Source: Salminus brasiliensis (taxonomy: Eukaryota; Chordata; Actinopteri; Characiformes; Bryconidae). Taken from it: a stretch of 64,000 bases of DNA. Where the stretch lies: positions 5,513,318 through 5,577,317 of the forward strand of contig NC_132891.1 of the NCBI RefSeq assembly GCF_030463535.1, written 5' to 3'. The position numbers and the translations under genes were made by a program. The notes under the pieces were generated by a model, which saw only the letters and a program-made list of their open reading frames with translations, was not told where the DNA came from and searched no databases. This document shows positions 24,801 to 33,407 of the stretch, piece by piece; within the stretch, counting starts at the first letter, position 1, and every line of letters starts with the position of its first letter.

Positions 24801-25744
24801 CCAAAACACGGCTCTGGTTCTAATGGGGATACTGACTCCCAGCTGGCTGTAATAGTGACCTGTCTGAACCTGTAGTGTAGTTCCATGTCATTCGAGTGCT
24901 TCTTCTAAGGATCTGCTGTTGACATGCTGACCTCTCCCTCTGTTCAACTGAAGAGAGTCAAAACTACGTCAATAAAAATCAACCAAAACGGGACAGAAAT
25001 GAGCTGCGAGTGTGAGATCTGAGGTTTTACTTTTTGGATAATTAGACTATGTTTATTTAGTTTATTTGAGAATTTAATTTAAGACCATATTCATGAACTT
25101 GGTGTAAACCTAATATGCTTTTTAAATATATATATATAAAATAAAAGGAATCGTGACACCTCGTGATATACATCATATCGCCAGGTTCTTGCCAAAACAC
25201 GGCCCTGGTTCTAATGGGAATACTGACTCCCAGCTGACTGCAATAGTGACCTGTCCGAACCTGCAGCAGATGCACTTGGAAATTTGCCTTTCTGAAAGAG
25301 CAGTTGCAGTGACCGTTGCATGCTCACTGCAGCTCCGTAAACACTGCGTCCAGTCTTTGTGACTGACAGCAGCCCCAGATTTTATTTTTATATAATAGGG
25401 CCAATCTAAGGGAAAGCTTGGCTAGAATTCACCCAGTCTTACCCACATGTTCCTGATTTGAGAGTTCAGGACTTTCAAGGATAGCTTTCCAAGAATAGGT
25501 TTGATTGATTTGTGTGAAGCTGCAAGTCCAGTCATATTAATGGTTCTGATTCTGAGCGTGGAGGCGTGCTGTGAGGAATGCACCTCACGCCTATAAGTAA
25601 ACTCCAGGGGAGAGTGCATTTTCTAATGCGTTGCCTTTGTCCTCTCTTCTTTTTTTTCTCTTGCAGGGGAGCGATCAGGACTTCGAGACAGTGTATGAAC
25701 AGTGTGTAAGATGCTGCAAAGTCTTCCTGGAGAATAACTCCTAA
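4437..25744 (+). CDS. acp1: Low-molecular-weight protein tyrosine phosphatase (whole gene, seven coding exons)
   Basis: Cytosolic phosphatase of the LMW-PTP family, which removes phosphate from tyrosine and also has acid phosphatase activity. Joining 4437-4479, 5526-5599, 7229-7342 or 7415-7528, 13324-13385, 15560-15665 and 25667-25744 gives 158 residues, the usual vertebrate length, with matching phases at every GT-AG junction. The catalytic P-loop CLGNICRS has Cys13, Cys18 and Arg19. The general-acid Asp130 lies in DPYY, with both tyrosines (132, 133) of the known regulatory pair. Exons 3A and 3B encode alternative versions of residues 40-77, as in human isoforms. The ATG at 4437 has A at -3 and G at +4; an out-of-frame ATG lies 23 bases upstream at 4414. 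The neighbour alkal2 is convergent, as in human. No frameshift or premature stop is seen. Identity is recalled from the family and is very secure. Confidence 0.97.
4571..4580 (+). promoter_or_regulatory. TATA-box-like motif in acp1 intron 1
   Basis: The stretch ggtataaaaagcg lies about 90 bases inside intron 1, in a CpG-containing region. A downstream ATG at 4634 begins MAVE, followed by a possible gtgagt donor, but that exon would join exon 2 out of frame. It may be chance or a minor alternative start. Confidence 0.2.
5355..5420. repeat. Compound (TG)n/(TA)n/(GA)n microsatellite in acp1 intron 1
   Basis: Simple repeats read directly: tgtgtg, then tatata, then gagaga. They produce low-complexity open frames that are not genes. 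Confidence 0.9.
5526..5599 (+). CDS. acp1: acp1 coding exon 2
   Basis: Begins after a pyrimidine-rich tract ending in catag, completes Gly15 and encodes residues 16-39 ([20 protein letters not shown] then VVDK). It supplies Cys18 and Arg19 of the P-loop. The donor is gtgag after 5599 and leaves phase 0, which both alternative third exons need. Confidence 0.95.
6142..6176. repeat. (ATA)n microsatellite
   Basis: Interrupted AAT trinucleotide run in acp1 intron 2, just before a Tc1-like relic. Confidence 0.9.
6197..6910 (-). mobile_element. Tc1-like transposon relic in acp1 intron 2
   Basis: Terminal inverted repeats: gggtccataagcatttgg at 6197 and the complement of tccaaatacttattgaacc at 6890-6908, extending inward through the shared caat..atttgaaatgaagc motif. 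The minus strand keeps frameshifted Tc1 transposase pieces resembling [14 protein letters not shown] and KWASQSPDL. It is too short and broken to be active. Confidence 0.75.
7229..7342 (+). CDS. acp1: acp1 alternative exon 3A (fast/IF1-type)
   Basis: 38 codons, phase 0 at both ends, residues 40-77. It begins [20 protein letters not shown] and ends VARQ. The Tyr50-Glu51 pair (numbered with Met1) corresponds to Tyr49-Glu50 of the human fast isoform loop that shapes the active-site rim. The acceptor is preceded by a (TG)n tract ending tttag, and the donor is gtacgg. Only 72 bases separate it from exon 3B. Confidence 0.95.
7415..7528 (+). CDS. acp1: acp1 alternative exon 3B (slow/IF2-type)
   Basis: 38 codons, phase 0 at both ends, encoding the alternative residues 40-77. 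It begins [20 protein letters not shown] and ends RARQ. Trp50-Asn51 replaces Tyr50-Glu51, as in the human slow isoform. The acceptor is preceded by a (TG)n tract ending ttacag, and the donor is gtact. Exon 3B keeps the conserved WxIDS start, SPD segment and terminal ARQ, so it reads as a functional exon rather than a decayed duplicate. Confidence 0.95.
8274..8352. repeat. Compound (TA)n(GATATA)n microsatellite
   Basis: TA runs flank about six gatata units, symmetric in layout. Confidence 0.95.
8852..8912. repeat. (CT)n microsatellite
   Basis: About 30 uninterrupted CT dinucleotides. Confidence 0.95.
10062..10592 (+). repeat. Segmental duplicate 1 containing MITE-A copy 2
   Basis: A 531-bp segment nearly identical to 11795-12328, including about 40 bp of non-MITE flank on the left (gttttgtaaatcaaatgcat) and about 60 bp on the right (to aagaaccatccggtcctg). 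The shared flanks show that a whole block, not just the MITE, was copied. Confidence 0.85.
10101..10532 (+). mobile_element. MITE-A copy 2
   Basis: Near full-length: left end gtggacaaaagtattgggac, right end gtccacaaacatttggacgt. Confidence 0.85.
11580..12900 (-). mobile_element. Tc1-like transposase relic interrupted by duplicate 2
   Basis: The complement of 12414-12360 reads [12 protein letters not shown], the family's KHGGG-MVWG motif; further Tc1-like text continues to about 12900 and again left of 11795. The relic is split by the 534-bp duplicate at 11795-12328 and has many stops. Confidence 0.65.
11795..12328 (+). repeat. Segmental duplicate 2 containing MITE-A copy 3
   Basis: Copy of 10062-10592. 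It is bracketed by a direct repeat of about 34 bp (11758-11792 and 12343-12377, sharing agtacagtcccttttcccag) belonging to the surrounding Tc1 relic. The MITE itself spans 11834-12269. Confidence 0.85.
13000..13093 (+). mobile_element. MITE-A copy 4 (right-end fragment)
   Basis: Only the last 90 bases remain, ending gtccacaaacatttggacat, 230 bp upstream of acp1 exon 4. Confidence 0.75.
13324..13385 (+). CDS. acp1: acp1 coding exon 4
   Basis: Follows a polypyrimidine acceptor ending ttttag. It encodes residues 78-97 ([20 protein letters not shown]) and two bases of Arg98; the donor is gtatgt. The segment [19 protein letters not shown] is nearly invariant in vertebrate LMW-PTPs. Confidence 0.95.
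13954..14352 (-). mobile_element. MITE-A copy 5 in acp1 intron 4
   Basis: Inverted orientation: begins atgtccaaaagcttctggac and ends caatacttttgtccattt, with the internal tcatccaacatcctgacctc. Nearly full length. Confidence 0.85.
14353..15559. other. Remainder of acp1 intron 4
   Basis: Unassigned DNA with the normal pyrimidine tract before exon 5. Open frames here have no recognisable domain. Confidence 0.4.
15560..15665 (+). CDS. acp1: acp1 coding exon 5
   Basis: Acceptor ttcttgcag. Completes Arg98 and encodes residues 99-133, including [19 protein letters not shown] with catalytic Asp130 and Tyr132/Tyr133. The donor gtaag follows directly after the last Tyr codon. Confidence 0.95.
15755..15795 (-). 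mobile_element. L2-type LINE 3'-tail fragment
   Basis: The complement reads ctttggataagagcatctgc followed by taaatgcc, the terminal motif of fish L2-like LINEs, also seen at 36700-36735. Confidence 0.6.
15896..16262. mobile_element. hAT-like non-autonomous element
   Basis: Ends gggatgtaccgatac and, inverted, ggatgcaccggtcc, with internal repeats of ccgatac/gatatcgg. No open frame of note. Fragments of the same family lie at 19042-19130, 20866-20945 and about 53150-53190. The hAT assignment rests on recalled end motifs. Confidence 0.6.
16263..16885 (-). mobile_element. Tc1/mariner transposase N-terminal relic, copy 1
   Basis: The minus strand carries the fish Tc1-type opening (SEHLQN-like helix-turn-helix text, [15 protein letters not shown] at about 16556-16512) with many frameshifts. 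Related copies lie at 22280-22720 and 35150-35690. Confidence 0.6.
17750..18045 (-). mobile_element. MITE-A copy 6 (truncated)
   Basis: Starts with gtttgtggacgccccttcta and breaks off in the internal ggtgctccatcgggtac region; the other end is lost. Confidence 0.75.
18046..21390. other. acp1 intron 5, AT-rich middle part
   Basis: No exon recognised. Contains two hAT-like scraps with gatacc/gtatcgg motifs and short homopolymers. Conserved non-coding elements cannot be excluded without alignment. Confidence 0.4.
21395..21600. mobile_element. Retroelement-type tail fragment
   Basis: Contains gctttattagtcccacagtg and a following stretch typical of fish LINE untranslated regions, by recall. No coding part is left. 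Confidence 0.4.
21685..21823. repeat. (TA)n-(TG)n-spacer-(TA)n microsatellite block
   Basis: TA run 21685-21707, TG run to 21747, 28 unique bases, then a TA run 21775-21823. Accounts for several low-complexity open frames on both strands. A poly-G run (21611-21622) precedes it. Confidence 0.95.
22280..22720 (-). mobile_element. Tc1/mariner transposase N-terminal relic, copy 2
   Basis: Same family as 16263-16885: the complement includes text similar to [13 protein letters not shown] and a frameshifted helix-turn-helix region. A (GT)n run (22728-22748) follows. Confidence 0.55.
24270..24560 (-). repeat. tRNA-derived SINE (family 2) relic with inverted head piece
   Basis: On the minus strand the body matches the family-2 SINE (tttctccaggctggtagatg). 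A tRNA-like end containing ttcgaacccggg lies at 24519-24547 and is repeated in inverted orientation at 24623-24654. Confidence 0.55.
24755..24877 (+). repeat. Block X, copy 1
   Basis: Near-identical to 25143-25265: both start ggaatcgtgacacctcgtga and end cctgtc(t/c)gaacctg. Lies in intron 5 upstream of the terminal acp1 exon. Confidence 0.9.
24878..25130 (+). repeat. Block Y, copy 1 (duplicate of acp1 3' UTR DNA)
   Basis: Matches 25885-26090 and then jumps to 26610-26680, lacking about 515 bp present in the downstream copy. Keeps an AATAAA at 24971-24976. It joins directly to block X with no coding exon between. Confidence 0.9.
25143..25265 (+). repeat. Block X, copy 2
   Basis: Second copy of 24755-24877, about 400 bp upstream of the terminal acp1 exon. 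Confidence 0.9.
25667..25744 (+). CDS. acp1: acp1 terminal coding exon 6
   Basis: Acceptor ctcttgcag after a long pyrimidine tract. It encodes residues 134-158 ([20 protein letters not shown], then LENNS) and a TAA stop at 25742-25744. The C-terminal helix matches the family (FETVYxQCxRCC). The exon lies at the end of a 10-kb intron, and copies of its surrounding non-coding DNA occur just upstream. Confidence 0.95.
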   Translation, partial: GSDQDFETVYEQCVRCCKVFLENNS

Positions 25745-26010
25745 CACTCCTGCCGTCACATGGAGTCCCGAATATTGCAGTATGAGCATCCCATGCCACC
25801 CGTGAGCTTACCAAGCACTTACACGTGTTCACATACATGCACAAGTCTGCTGTGTGAGAGATTCTATGTCTAAATTGTAAGATAAAGTTTAGTTCCATGT
25901 CATTTGAGTGCTTCTTCTAAGAATCTGCTGTTGACATGCTGACCTCTCCCTCTGTTCAACTGAAGGGAATCAAAACTACGTCAATAAAAATCAACCAAAA
26001 CAGGACAGAA
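25745..26010 (+). promoter_or_regulatory. acp1: acp1 3' UTR with candidate polyadenylation signal
   Basis: The first canonical AATAAA after the stop codon is at 25983-25988, within a block that occurs again at 24882-25011 and, more diverged, at 27270-27390. Each copy keeps the AATAAA. Use of this signal is inferred; no transcript evidence is available. Confidence 0.5.
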
Positions 26011-26690
26011 ATGAGCTCCGTTTTCTCCTATTCACTTTTCCTGTGAGATCTGAGGTTTTACTCTTTGGATAATTAGGCCATGTTTATCTTATCACCTTAT
26101 AATCTGTGTGGGTACGTTATCCTAATCTTTCTACCAGTGCCTGAAAGTCACATGAACAAGCCTCATGCATCATGAACATTAAACTAAGGCTACAGCCGAA
26201 TGGCTCTTCACTCCCTAGTGCACTGTGAGTAATGAAAGTGTGCTCCTACAATCATACGGTGGACTGTATGTCAAGTAGTCCCTAATGGCTCTTTGTTAGG
26301 CATATAGTGCATTATTCAGTTACAGAAGTCACTATATCCGTGGCCTGTGTAGTGTACTGCCGCTAATATAGCAGCACATATTGTAAGTGGCGCAGATCTG
26401 ACCTTTTTTTTTTTTTTTAAAGGGTGGGGGGGGCGGGGGGCGGATTCAGAAAAGCTTTTATAAGAAAAAACGCATGAAAAATCTTTAAAATGCAGCACAA
26501 CGGCTGTGTTTCTAATGACCTACAAAAAAAACATTTTTGCTTATCATCTTTGGAAAATAATTAATATAATTGAGACAATTAAGACAAGTAATTTAGTTTT
26601 TTTATATTTAAGTTTATTTGAGAATTTAATTTAAGACCATATTCATGAACTTGGTGTAAACCTAATATGCTTTAAAAAAAACAAAAAACT
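25885..26690 (+). repeat. Block Y, copy 2 (acp1 3' UTR and beyond)
   Basis: Downstream counterpart of 24878-25130. Includes the candidate polyadenylation signal at 25983-25988. Confidence 0.85.
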
Positions 26691-28785
26691 ATATATATAT
26701 ATATAGAGATTACTCTTTCTCTTTCTGTTATTCAGTTAAATCTGAGCAGCGTAGAGCTAAATGGAAGGGAACCAATTAAACCAAAATTCAGTAAACAAGA
26801 ACTAAAGATGAGTGCGGAGGAAACAGCCCGTTTTAATCTTTTTAATCACTTTTAATCCTGTTTAAATTAGACATTAATTCTGTAACTTTTAAAACGGATC
26901 ATTTTAGAGGCTGAATTCTGAACTCTTGCAGTCTAAGACGAGTGTTAGGAAACTAGTAAAAGTTTTATAAAGTTGTTTTTAGAATTTTAGAGTTAAGACA
27001 CTTAAGATTTTTTGAAGAAAAAATATCTTGACTTTTTTTTCCTTAAGTATAAAAAAAGAAAAAAGGACACTTTTGTAAATGCAGCCTATTGAGTTGTAAT
27101 TTCATGCAGTTTTGAGAAGCGTCTTAAGAAAGAAATGACTAGATGTGCTTTTTCTCAACTTTAAACTTAAGAAAATAGAAGATTATTTAATAAATCTCAA
27201 CAAAAAAGAAAATGTATCTTAAAATATTTTATGTTCTCAATTAAAGTACTGTTGGAGATCCTTTCTAAGTTAAATTGTAGCTTCATGTGATTTGGAGAGC
27301 TTCATCTGAGAACCCCACTGCTGACATGCTGACTGCTCCCTCTGTTTGGCTTCAGCGAATAAAACTGAAGTAAAGTCAATAAAAATCACCCAATAAATGA
27401 GTAAGTAGAGTTACAACATATGGGCTTGTTTTACACTGCCGCAAAACTGTCTCTCCCTTTAATCGCTGCTTGGACCTCATTTGATTAATAACACGCTGTG
27501 ACAGTTCTGCACTTTTAGACTAAATTAAAATCTCTGCCTCTCCGGCCCTCCCTTTCCTCCCTTTCCAAGACGGCTTCAATTCCTGTTATGGATTCGCCCC
27601 CATAATAACAAACACTGATTGTTCCCATTTCCGGCGCGCTCACGATCGCGGCTGAGCTGTTGCCTTTCATTTGAAAGAGGATGGGCAGGAACTGCTAGAA
27701 ATCAGATTTGATCAGGAAAAGAGGAAGGAGCGATGGCACCGGACTTTAATTCCTCCTCTTCTTTCATGTCCTCTGTGCTCTCGTCCCTTTCCCGTTGGTT
27801 CTCGCTCTGCTTTTGCCTTTTTGCAGTTCCTTCCCTCGCCGGTATCCTCTGTTCTAATGTAGCGTGCACTGCCAGATAAATCGGCCAACTCGCGCTCAGT
27901 ACTATACAAGGAATCTGCATCTGCTGGTGTAGTCGATTTCCACGGACCATCATTTTGATGTAGAACCGATGAGAGCAGAACACCTGCCGGCTCAAAACGC
28001 TGGTAAGACTTTTTCGACACATTTTAAAGAGGCCCCAGAATGTCAAACTTTATTTTCTTTGGCACTGACTCTTAAAATGAGGATCCGGTTCTTTCCGAGT
28101 CTTTACGGTTCTTCTATGGTATCTAGCACCTCTATTTTAAGAGCAACAAACCGTGAACCTCAAACACCACTGTCCCTCTTTCCTTCCCGTCAAAAGAAAA
28201 TCCAAAATAACCCAAACAGAGCTGGAAAACGGGTCAGTTCCAAAACCCTAAAACTGTTACATCAGTCTTGACTCATTATATATATTTACACCCACATTTA
28301 CTGCTCACCAGTAAAGCCCCAGTCAAAGCTGTGATATGGTAAAAGTCTATGGCCCAAGAATGTGGTGGTGTTGATACCGGAGAGCAGCTCACCATCTCCA
28401 GACTCTACAGGAACCAACAACCTCGAGTCCGTGGCTTTTCCTGTGCCAGAGCTCAAACTCCGCACGGGACGGTGGAAGTGGAAGCCAGGGGACACAAAAG
28501 GGGATCTGTGCTACGCTAAAAGCTAGCGCTAGGTGACATTACCTTTTTCTTTCCATTGTCCTTCATGAACACACATCAGAAGGGAAAGCACTGGCTTATT
28601 TTTTGTTACTGGTAAGACTCCAGAAAGCCACACCCAGGGATGTGAGGCTCAATGGCTATAGTCTCCTCAGCTTGCCAACAGTACATTGCACTGAGAGGAC
28701 ACAATGAGAGGACATCAGCACTATCTGGTAAGGCTCAGGAGAAATTACAGTGTTTTTGTTACAGAGTTAAAACTTTGCTATAATA
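26690..28785. other. Intergenic DNA with a GC-richer, repeat-poor part at about 27.5-28.5 kb
   Basis: No gene recognised. The stretch 27540-27700 has several CpGs (ccggcgcgctcacgatcgcgg, broken here by description at 27632-27652) and no obvious repeat. The minus-strand open frame 28046-27702 has no known domain. Confidence 0.35.
27261..27400 (+). repeat. Block Y, copy 3 (older, diverged)
   Basis: Shares ctgctgacatgctgac, ctccctctgtt and gtcaataaaaatca with the other Y copies but with many differences, so it is an older copy. Confidence 0.75.
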
Positions 28786-28787
28786 TA

Positions 28788-29316
28788 CAGCGCCGGGGGA
28801 AAAAATGAAGACCACCCTACATGATCAGTTTCTCTGGTTTTACTGTTTATAGGCAGTGTGTTTTTTTAGAGAAATTTCCATTGTATTTCATAAACCATGG
28901 ACAACATTTCCCCTAAATTCCAAATAAAATAATATTTAGACCATTTCTTTATTTGCAGAAATGACAACTGCTCAAAAACAGCTGCTTAAATAATGCAAAG
29001 AAATTATGATAATAATTATAATGTACAGAAGTTATTATTGTAATTTAAACACAGTACTAATATCTAAACTTTGAGAGCATTCAGAAATCACTACGGTGAA
29101 ATAACATCGACTGCCAATCACAGCTTTCCTCTCTCGGCAGGCTCTCGACTAGTCTTTCACGGTACTGTTGGGACTTTATGCCATTTATATTCTGCAAATT
29201 CAGCTAACTCAGCTTTGTTTGATGAAATGCCTGGAATAAACTGTCTGCCATACATGTAAAGATGCACATTTAGGAAGAAATATTAAGTGGTCTCTTCATT
29301 TTTTCCAGAGCTGCAT
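28788..29316 (-). mobile_element. MITE-C copy 1
   Basis: Terminal inverted repeats: cagcgccgggggaaaaaatg at 28788 and the complement of tcattttttccagagctg at 29299-29316. The interior is shared with 37478-37915 and 48606-49165, including the complement of gagagcctgccgag-type text. Confidence 0.75.
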
Positions 29317-29628
29317 ATGTGAGTTCCATTAGCTGTTCTTAGACACAAACCAGCCAATCAAAGCAGATCTTTCTTACTAATAACAGGGTGGTAAATAGGA
29401 CTGTAAAATGATCTCTGAGCACGTTTTGCCTCACCTAAGACACACATTCATTATTTAACCGTCAAACAACAGCTTAACAACTCAAGAAGTGCAATCGTTG
29501 GTTCCTTTACCCTCACTGAGAACATTCTTACATGAAATGCTGAGGAGCTGGTGGAGATCAGGGTGCGAGGAATGACTCAGACTCGGCGTGTGTAACAATC
29601 ATATAATTTATTTAAATATACTTTCTTT

Positions 29629-29660
<32 letters not shown>

Positions 29661-32065
29661 TCCCATCACTTAAACAATATATCGGTCACACACACACACA
29701 CACAGGGTATACTCGGTATAGGGATTTTTATGTCTCCGCTTTTGTACAGTATTTACACACTGACTGACCTCTGGTCTGAACCTCTATACATCATGTACAC
29801 CAAAATAGATGGACTATATTCACTAATCCACAGTCATTCAAGCACTGTCACAGAGATTAACAGCGAACATGTGCCGGATTCTCGCACACAGACCCACACG
29901 TACACACACGGGGGGAAATAACAGAAAGCATCATGCAGAAAAATAAGTTAAAGGTGGCTTTCAGTGGTGAAAGCAGAAAAAGCACTGGCGGTGAATCAGA
30001 CACCTTTTTTCTTTTCTTTTTTGGCCACAATGTGAAGTACAACCCCACCAAGGCATGTCGCAGAAAGCGGAAACGATGGCCGAGAAGCGTCGCTATCTTA
30101 TTACAACAAAAGACGACGTGAAGGCAACCCCTGCTCTCGCGCTGAGGCAGGCCCACTCAGGCCCACAGGTGAAGTGCGCACTGAATGTCCTTTTGAATGT
30201 GCAGCTTCACACAGTTCCTTCGTCCCTGAGGCTGAGTCCATCTGAGTCCATCTCTCAGGCCAGGGATTAGCAGGCCTACGTCCATTTTTCATTCGTTCGT
30301 TCCCTTCCCACACCGCCGCCTGTGAATTCCTCCGTCTGTTCCTTTGTCCGCCTGTCCTCTCAGAGCAGCGGAGCCCATGTTTTGGACATGTTTTGCTGAT
30401 TGGATGGAATGCTGAGTGTTGGTTTGGATTCTCTGCTCGTATCCAAAAGGCACTTGACGTTTTTTTGTGTTTTTTTTTTTTTTACATTTTTTTTCCTCCT
30501 CCGGGTCGCTCTGGTTTGGCTTGAACCTGCTGGAGAGAGGAAGTGAAATTTTGTGTTGTCTCAGACTTGGCTGTACATATACGTGTGTGTGTGTGTGTGT
30601 TTGTGTGTATATACTTGGATGCATTTGAGAATTCTTTCTTTTCCAAAGAATCATAAAAAAAAAAAAATTGAAGAGAGAACAGGGTTTTGATACAGGAGAC
30701 TCCCTCAGCGCTGAGCTAGAAGAATATGCCAGTATGGTATAGCAGTGGAGAACACTTCCATCCATACCTGCTTAAATCGAAGCACGTATGCTGGTCCCAC
30801 GCTAAGAAACGTGCAGGTGGGGCTGGAGTGAATAGCTACCATCTGCGGCTGTGACGCACTCGTAAAAGTCAAAGGTTCTTCAAAGGTTCTTTTGGCGACG
30901 CTAAAGAAGAACCGCTTTTGCCTTCATAAAGAAGCATGTTTGTAATAGAGATCGAGAGGTGTGTGTGAAGAACCTTTTTTTTTTTGGACCCCACACTCAT
31001 AACTACATGTAATTAACGACAGTTTCATAGGCCCTAGAATAGAGCCCTGTGGGACTCCACAGGACATAGTAGACCAAATGGTCATAATGAATTATAAAGC
31101 TGGGGGGTAAGGGGTTCTTCACCCTCACACATCTTTATTACAAACATGGTTTGGGTTATGGGAGTAAAAATGGTTCTTCTGTGGCATCACTCAAACTTAT
31201 TTTTAAGAGTGGATGACCTGCAGAGTGTATCACAGCTGCAGATGGTAGTTAGATGGTAGCCTTTGATTTAAGACTGTGTTCCTACCATTTGTTTTGATCA
31301 CCATCACTTAAATCTACAGTATATGATCTAAAACTCTGTGAGGTAACTGTGAGGTACGTGCCATTCCACGATATATAGGATAGTGTGGTAGTGTTATAAG
31401 GGCCCTTTAAACGTTAAGATGGACTGTTTTATTTAGGGTAAGCAAACTTATTAAGGTTGCCTAAGCTTAAAATCTACAATCAGACAACTTTAGACACAAG
31501 ACAATAATTCCAGCAGCATAAGTGATGTTAAAATGAACATTTAATCTCTTATACAATTATTTTTTATTTGTTACTTAGTTTAAATGTTTTTTAAAAACTA
31601 AATGTAAATTTGAAATTTTATTTAAAATATGTTAATAAAAAAACAATAAAATGTAACTTTTTTCATTTTATTTATTTATTTATTCTTATAAATATTAAAA
31701 AAATAATTGAAAACCACAACATTTGAAAGTAAAGAGCCAACAAACTAAAATCCAGCAACTGAGCTATTAAAATTGATTCTTTGCTTTACTCACAGTGGCG
31801 TGTCTTCAGTTTTGTAAGAACCTCTTCTTTTTCTGTATTACATTATTTTATTATTTGGTCATATGGTGCATTTGCCCCACTGTAACCACTGTGCAGTTAA
31901 TTATTTATTCCATTATTAAATGGATTTATGTATTGTATCTTATATTTTGTCATCTTGTCAGGCTGTGAAAATGTTTGATTTGGCTTCATTTATTTTTTAA
32001 AGATTAATTTAAAGGAACAACAACCAGTGTGAATGTTTTTAATTTAAATGCATATTCAATGCAAG
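29317..32065. other. Intergenic DNA, partly repeat-poor, with MITE-B copies
   Basis: (TA)n at 29632-29657 and (CA)n at 29688-29704. A relatively GC-rich stretch without recognised repeats lies at 29.7-30.8 kb, with a minus-strand open frame 30765-30289 that has no domain. MITE-B pieces (tggttcttctgtggcatcac type) occur at 30860-30935 and 30955-31210. Confidence 0.4.
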
Positions 32066-32069
32066 TCAG

Positions 32070-32140
32070 CTTATCGCTGCAACTTAAAGTAGCTGAATGC
32101 AATCATTAGAAGAGAGGTGTCCACAAAAATTTGGACAGTG
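32070..32140 (+). mobile_element. MITE-A copy 7 (right-end fragment)
   Basis: About 70 bases ending gtccacaaaaatttggacag. Confidence 0.65.
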
Positions 32141-32324
32141 GACTGGCGCTGGGGCCCTCAAGACGGAGAACTGATACAGCCCTGCCGAAGCCAATGGTTA
32201 CTGCTCTGTGCGATCACAAGGCCTGTACATAAACTCCTGCAAGCCGGCCGGTCATACAGTGCAAATGCAGTAATACTCTGACAGAAGCACTTTGTGTCAA
32301 AAACAGGACTTTCAACCTCCTTTT

Positions 32325-33342
32325 TTTATTTCTTTTTTTTTTTTTGCTCCATAGAAGTCTCGAGCAGTGGGTTCTTTCAAACATCTCGACAGTCTTTCTC
32401 AATCCAGGTCTCGGAGCTCCACAGAGTTGTAATGCCTTCCCTACACGCCTGATTCAACGATCAGCTAATTATCAAGGCCAGCCTGAGCGGAACTGTCTGT
32501 GTTAGAGCAGGGTGAACAGTAAGCTCTGCAGAACAGTAGTGTCCCACAACATAGACGGAGAACCTCTGGAACCTCTGGAACCTCTAGTCTAGACGTTATT
32601 ACTTACAGCAGAGGTTCTCCACCCACATCCTGGAAAGCCCTTGCCCTTGCATCAGCATTTTTTTTTTAAACACCTGTTTTGTGTCAGGTACACCAAATTG
32701 ACAAAAGTATTGGGACACCTAATCATGCATTGTTTCTTTTGAAACAAAAGTGTGTTAAATGTCTCTACAGTTCAGGGAAGAAGGCTGTTTAGTAGATTTT
32801 GGAGGAGAATTGCTGTGAGGATTTGATTGCACTCAACAACACAAGCATTTGTGAGGTCAGGATGTTGGACGATCACCACCCCATCATCACCATCCCACCT
32901 AACTCCCCAGATTATCCCAAAAGTATTGAATGGAGCACCGCTATCATTTTGGAGGAGCATTGCTGTGAGGATTTGATTGCATTCAGCGACAAAAGCGAGA
33001 ATTAGTGAGGTCAGGGTGTTGGATGATGATCACCAAGATACCAAGATATTGAACGGGGCACCATCCATCCATCATTCCAGAGAACACAGTTCTCCCACTG
33101 CTTCACAGCTCAATGCTGGGGGGCTTTATATACCCCTCCAGCCCATGCCAGGCATTTGGCATGGTGCCAATAGGTTCATGTTTATCAGTATAGACCCTAG
33201 GCACGTCCACAGCTGTCTGGTGTAGACGACAAATCCTCATTACACGTTCAGTGCTGTTCCCCAGATGTAAAATGGCTCTTAATGGTTCCGTTGACCCAAA
33301 TGAGCTGAAACAAGCAAGCATTTGAATCGCTACCTGGTGATG
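32325..33342 (-). promoter_or_regulatory. alkal2: Candidate alkal2 3' UTR running through a MITE
   Basis: No canonical AATAAA is seen on the minus strand between the stop and the far side of the MITE copy at 32696-33205. The first one read by eye is at 32330-32325, about 1 kb from the stop. If used, the MITE would be part of the 3' UTR. Non-canonical signals (GATAAA, TATAAA) occur earlier, so a shorter UTR is possible. Confidence 0.3.
32696..33205 (+). mobile_element. MITE-A copy 8 with internal duplication
   Basis: Left end gacaaaagtattgggacacc. The internal segment starting ggaggag(a/c)attgctgtgag occurs twice (32802 and 32950), so about 150 bp are duplicated in tandem. The right end is lost near 33205. 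It lies in the presumed alkal2 3' UTR. Confidence 0.8.
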
Positions 33343-33407
33343 TTAGCTCTCTAGGCACCTCGGACTTCCTGCCAGCCGAGTGAGAAGGCGTGCACATCTT
33401 TTATAAT
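33343..33407 (-). CDS. alkal2: alkal2 terminal coding exon (65 bp)
   Basis: Acceptor tgtctctag. Completes Tyr123 and encodes YKRCARLLTRLAGSPRCLES, followed by TAA at 33345-33343. Cys127 and Cys140 complete the four-cysteine set. The exon sits in a 630-base gap between two copies of the same MITE family. Confidence 0.93.

Noticed and set aside
27702..28046. Two overlapping minus-strand frames of 102-114 codons
   Set aside because: No recognisable domain, no splice context, and two overlapping frames; kept only as part of an unassigned stretch.
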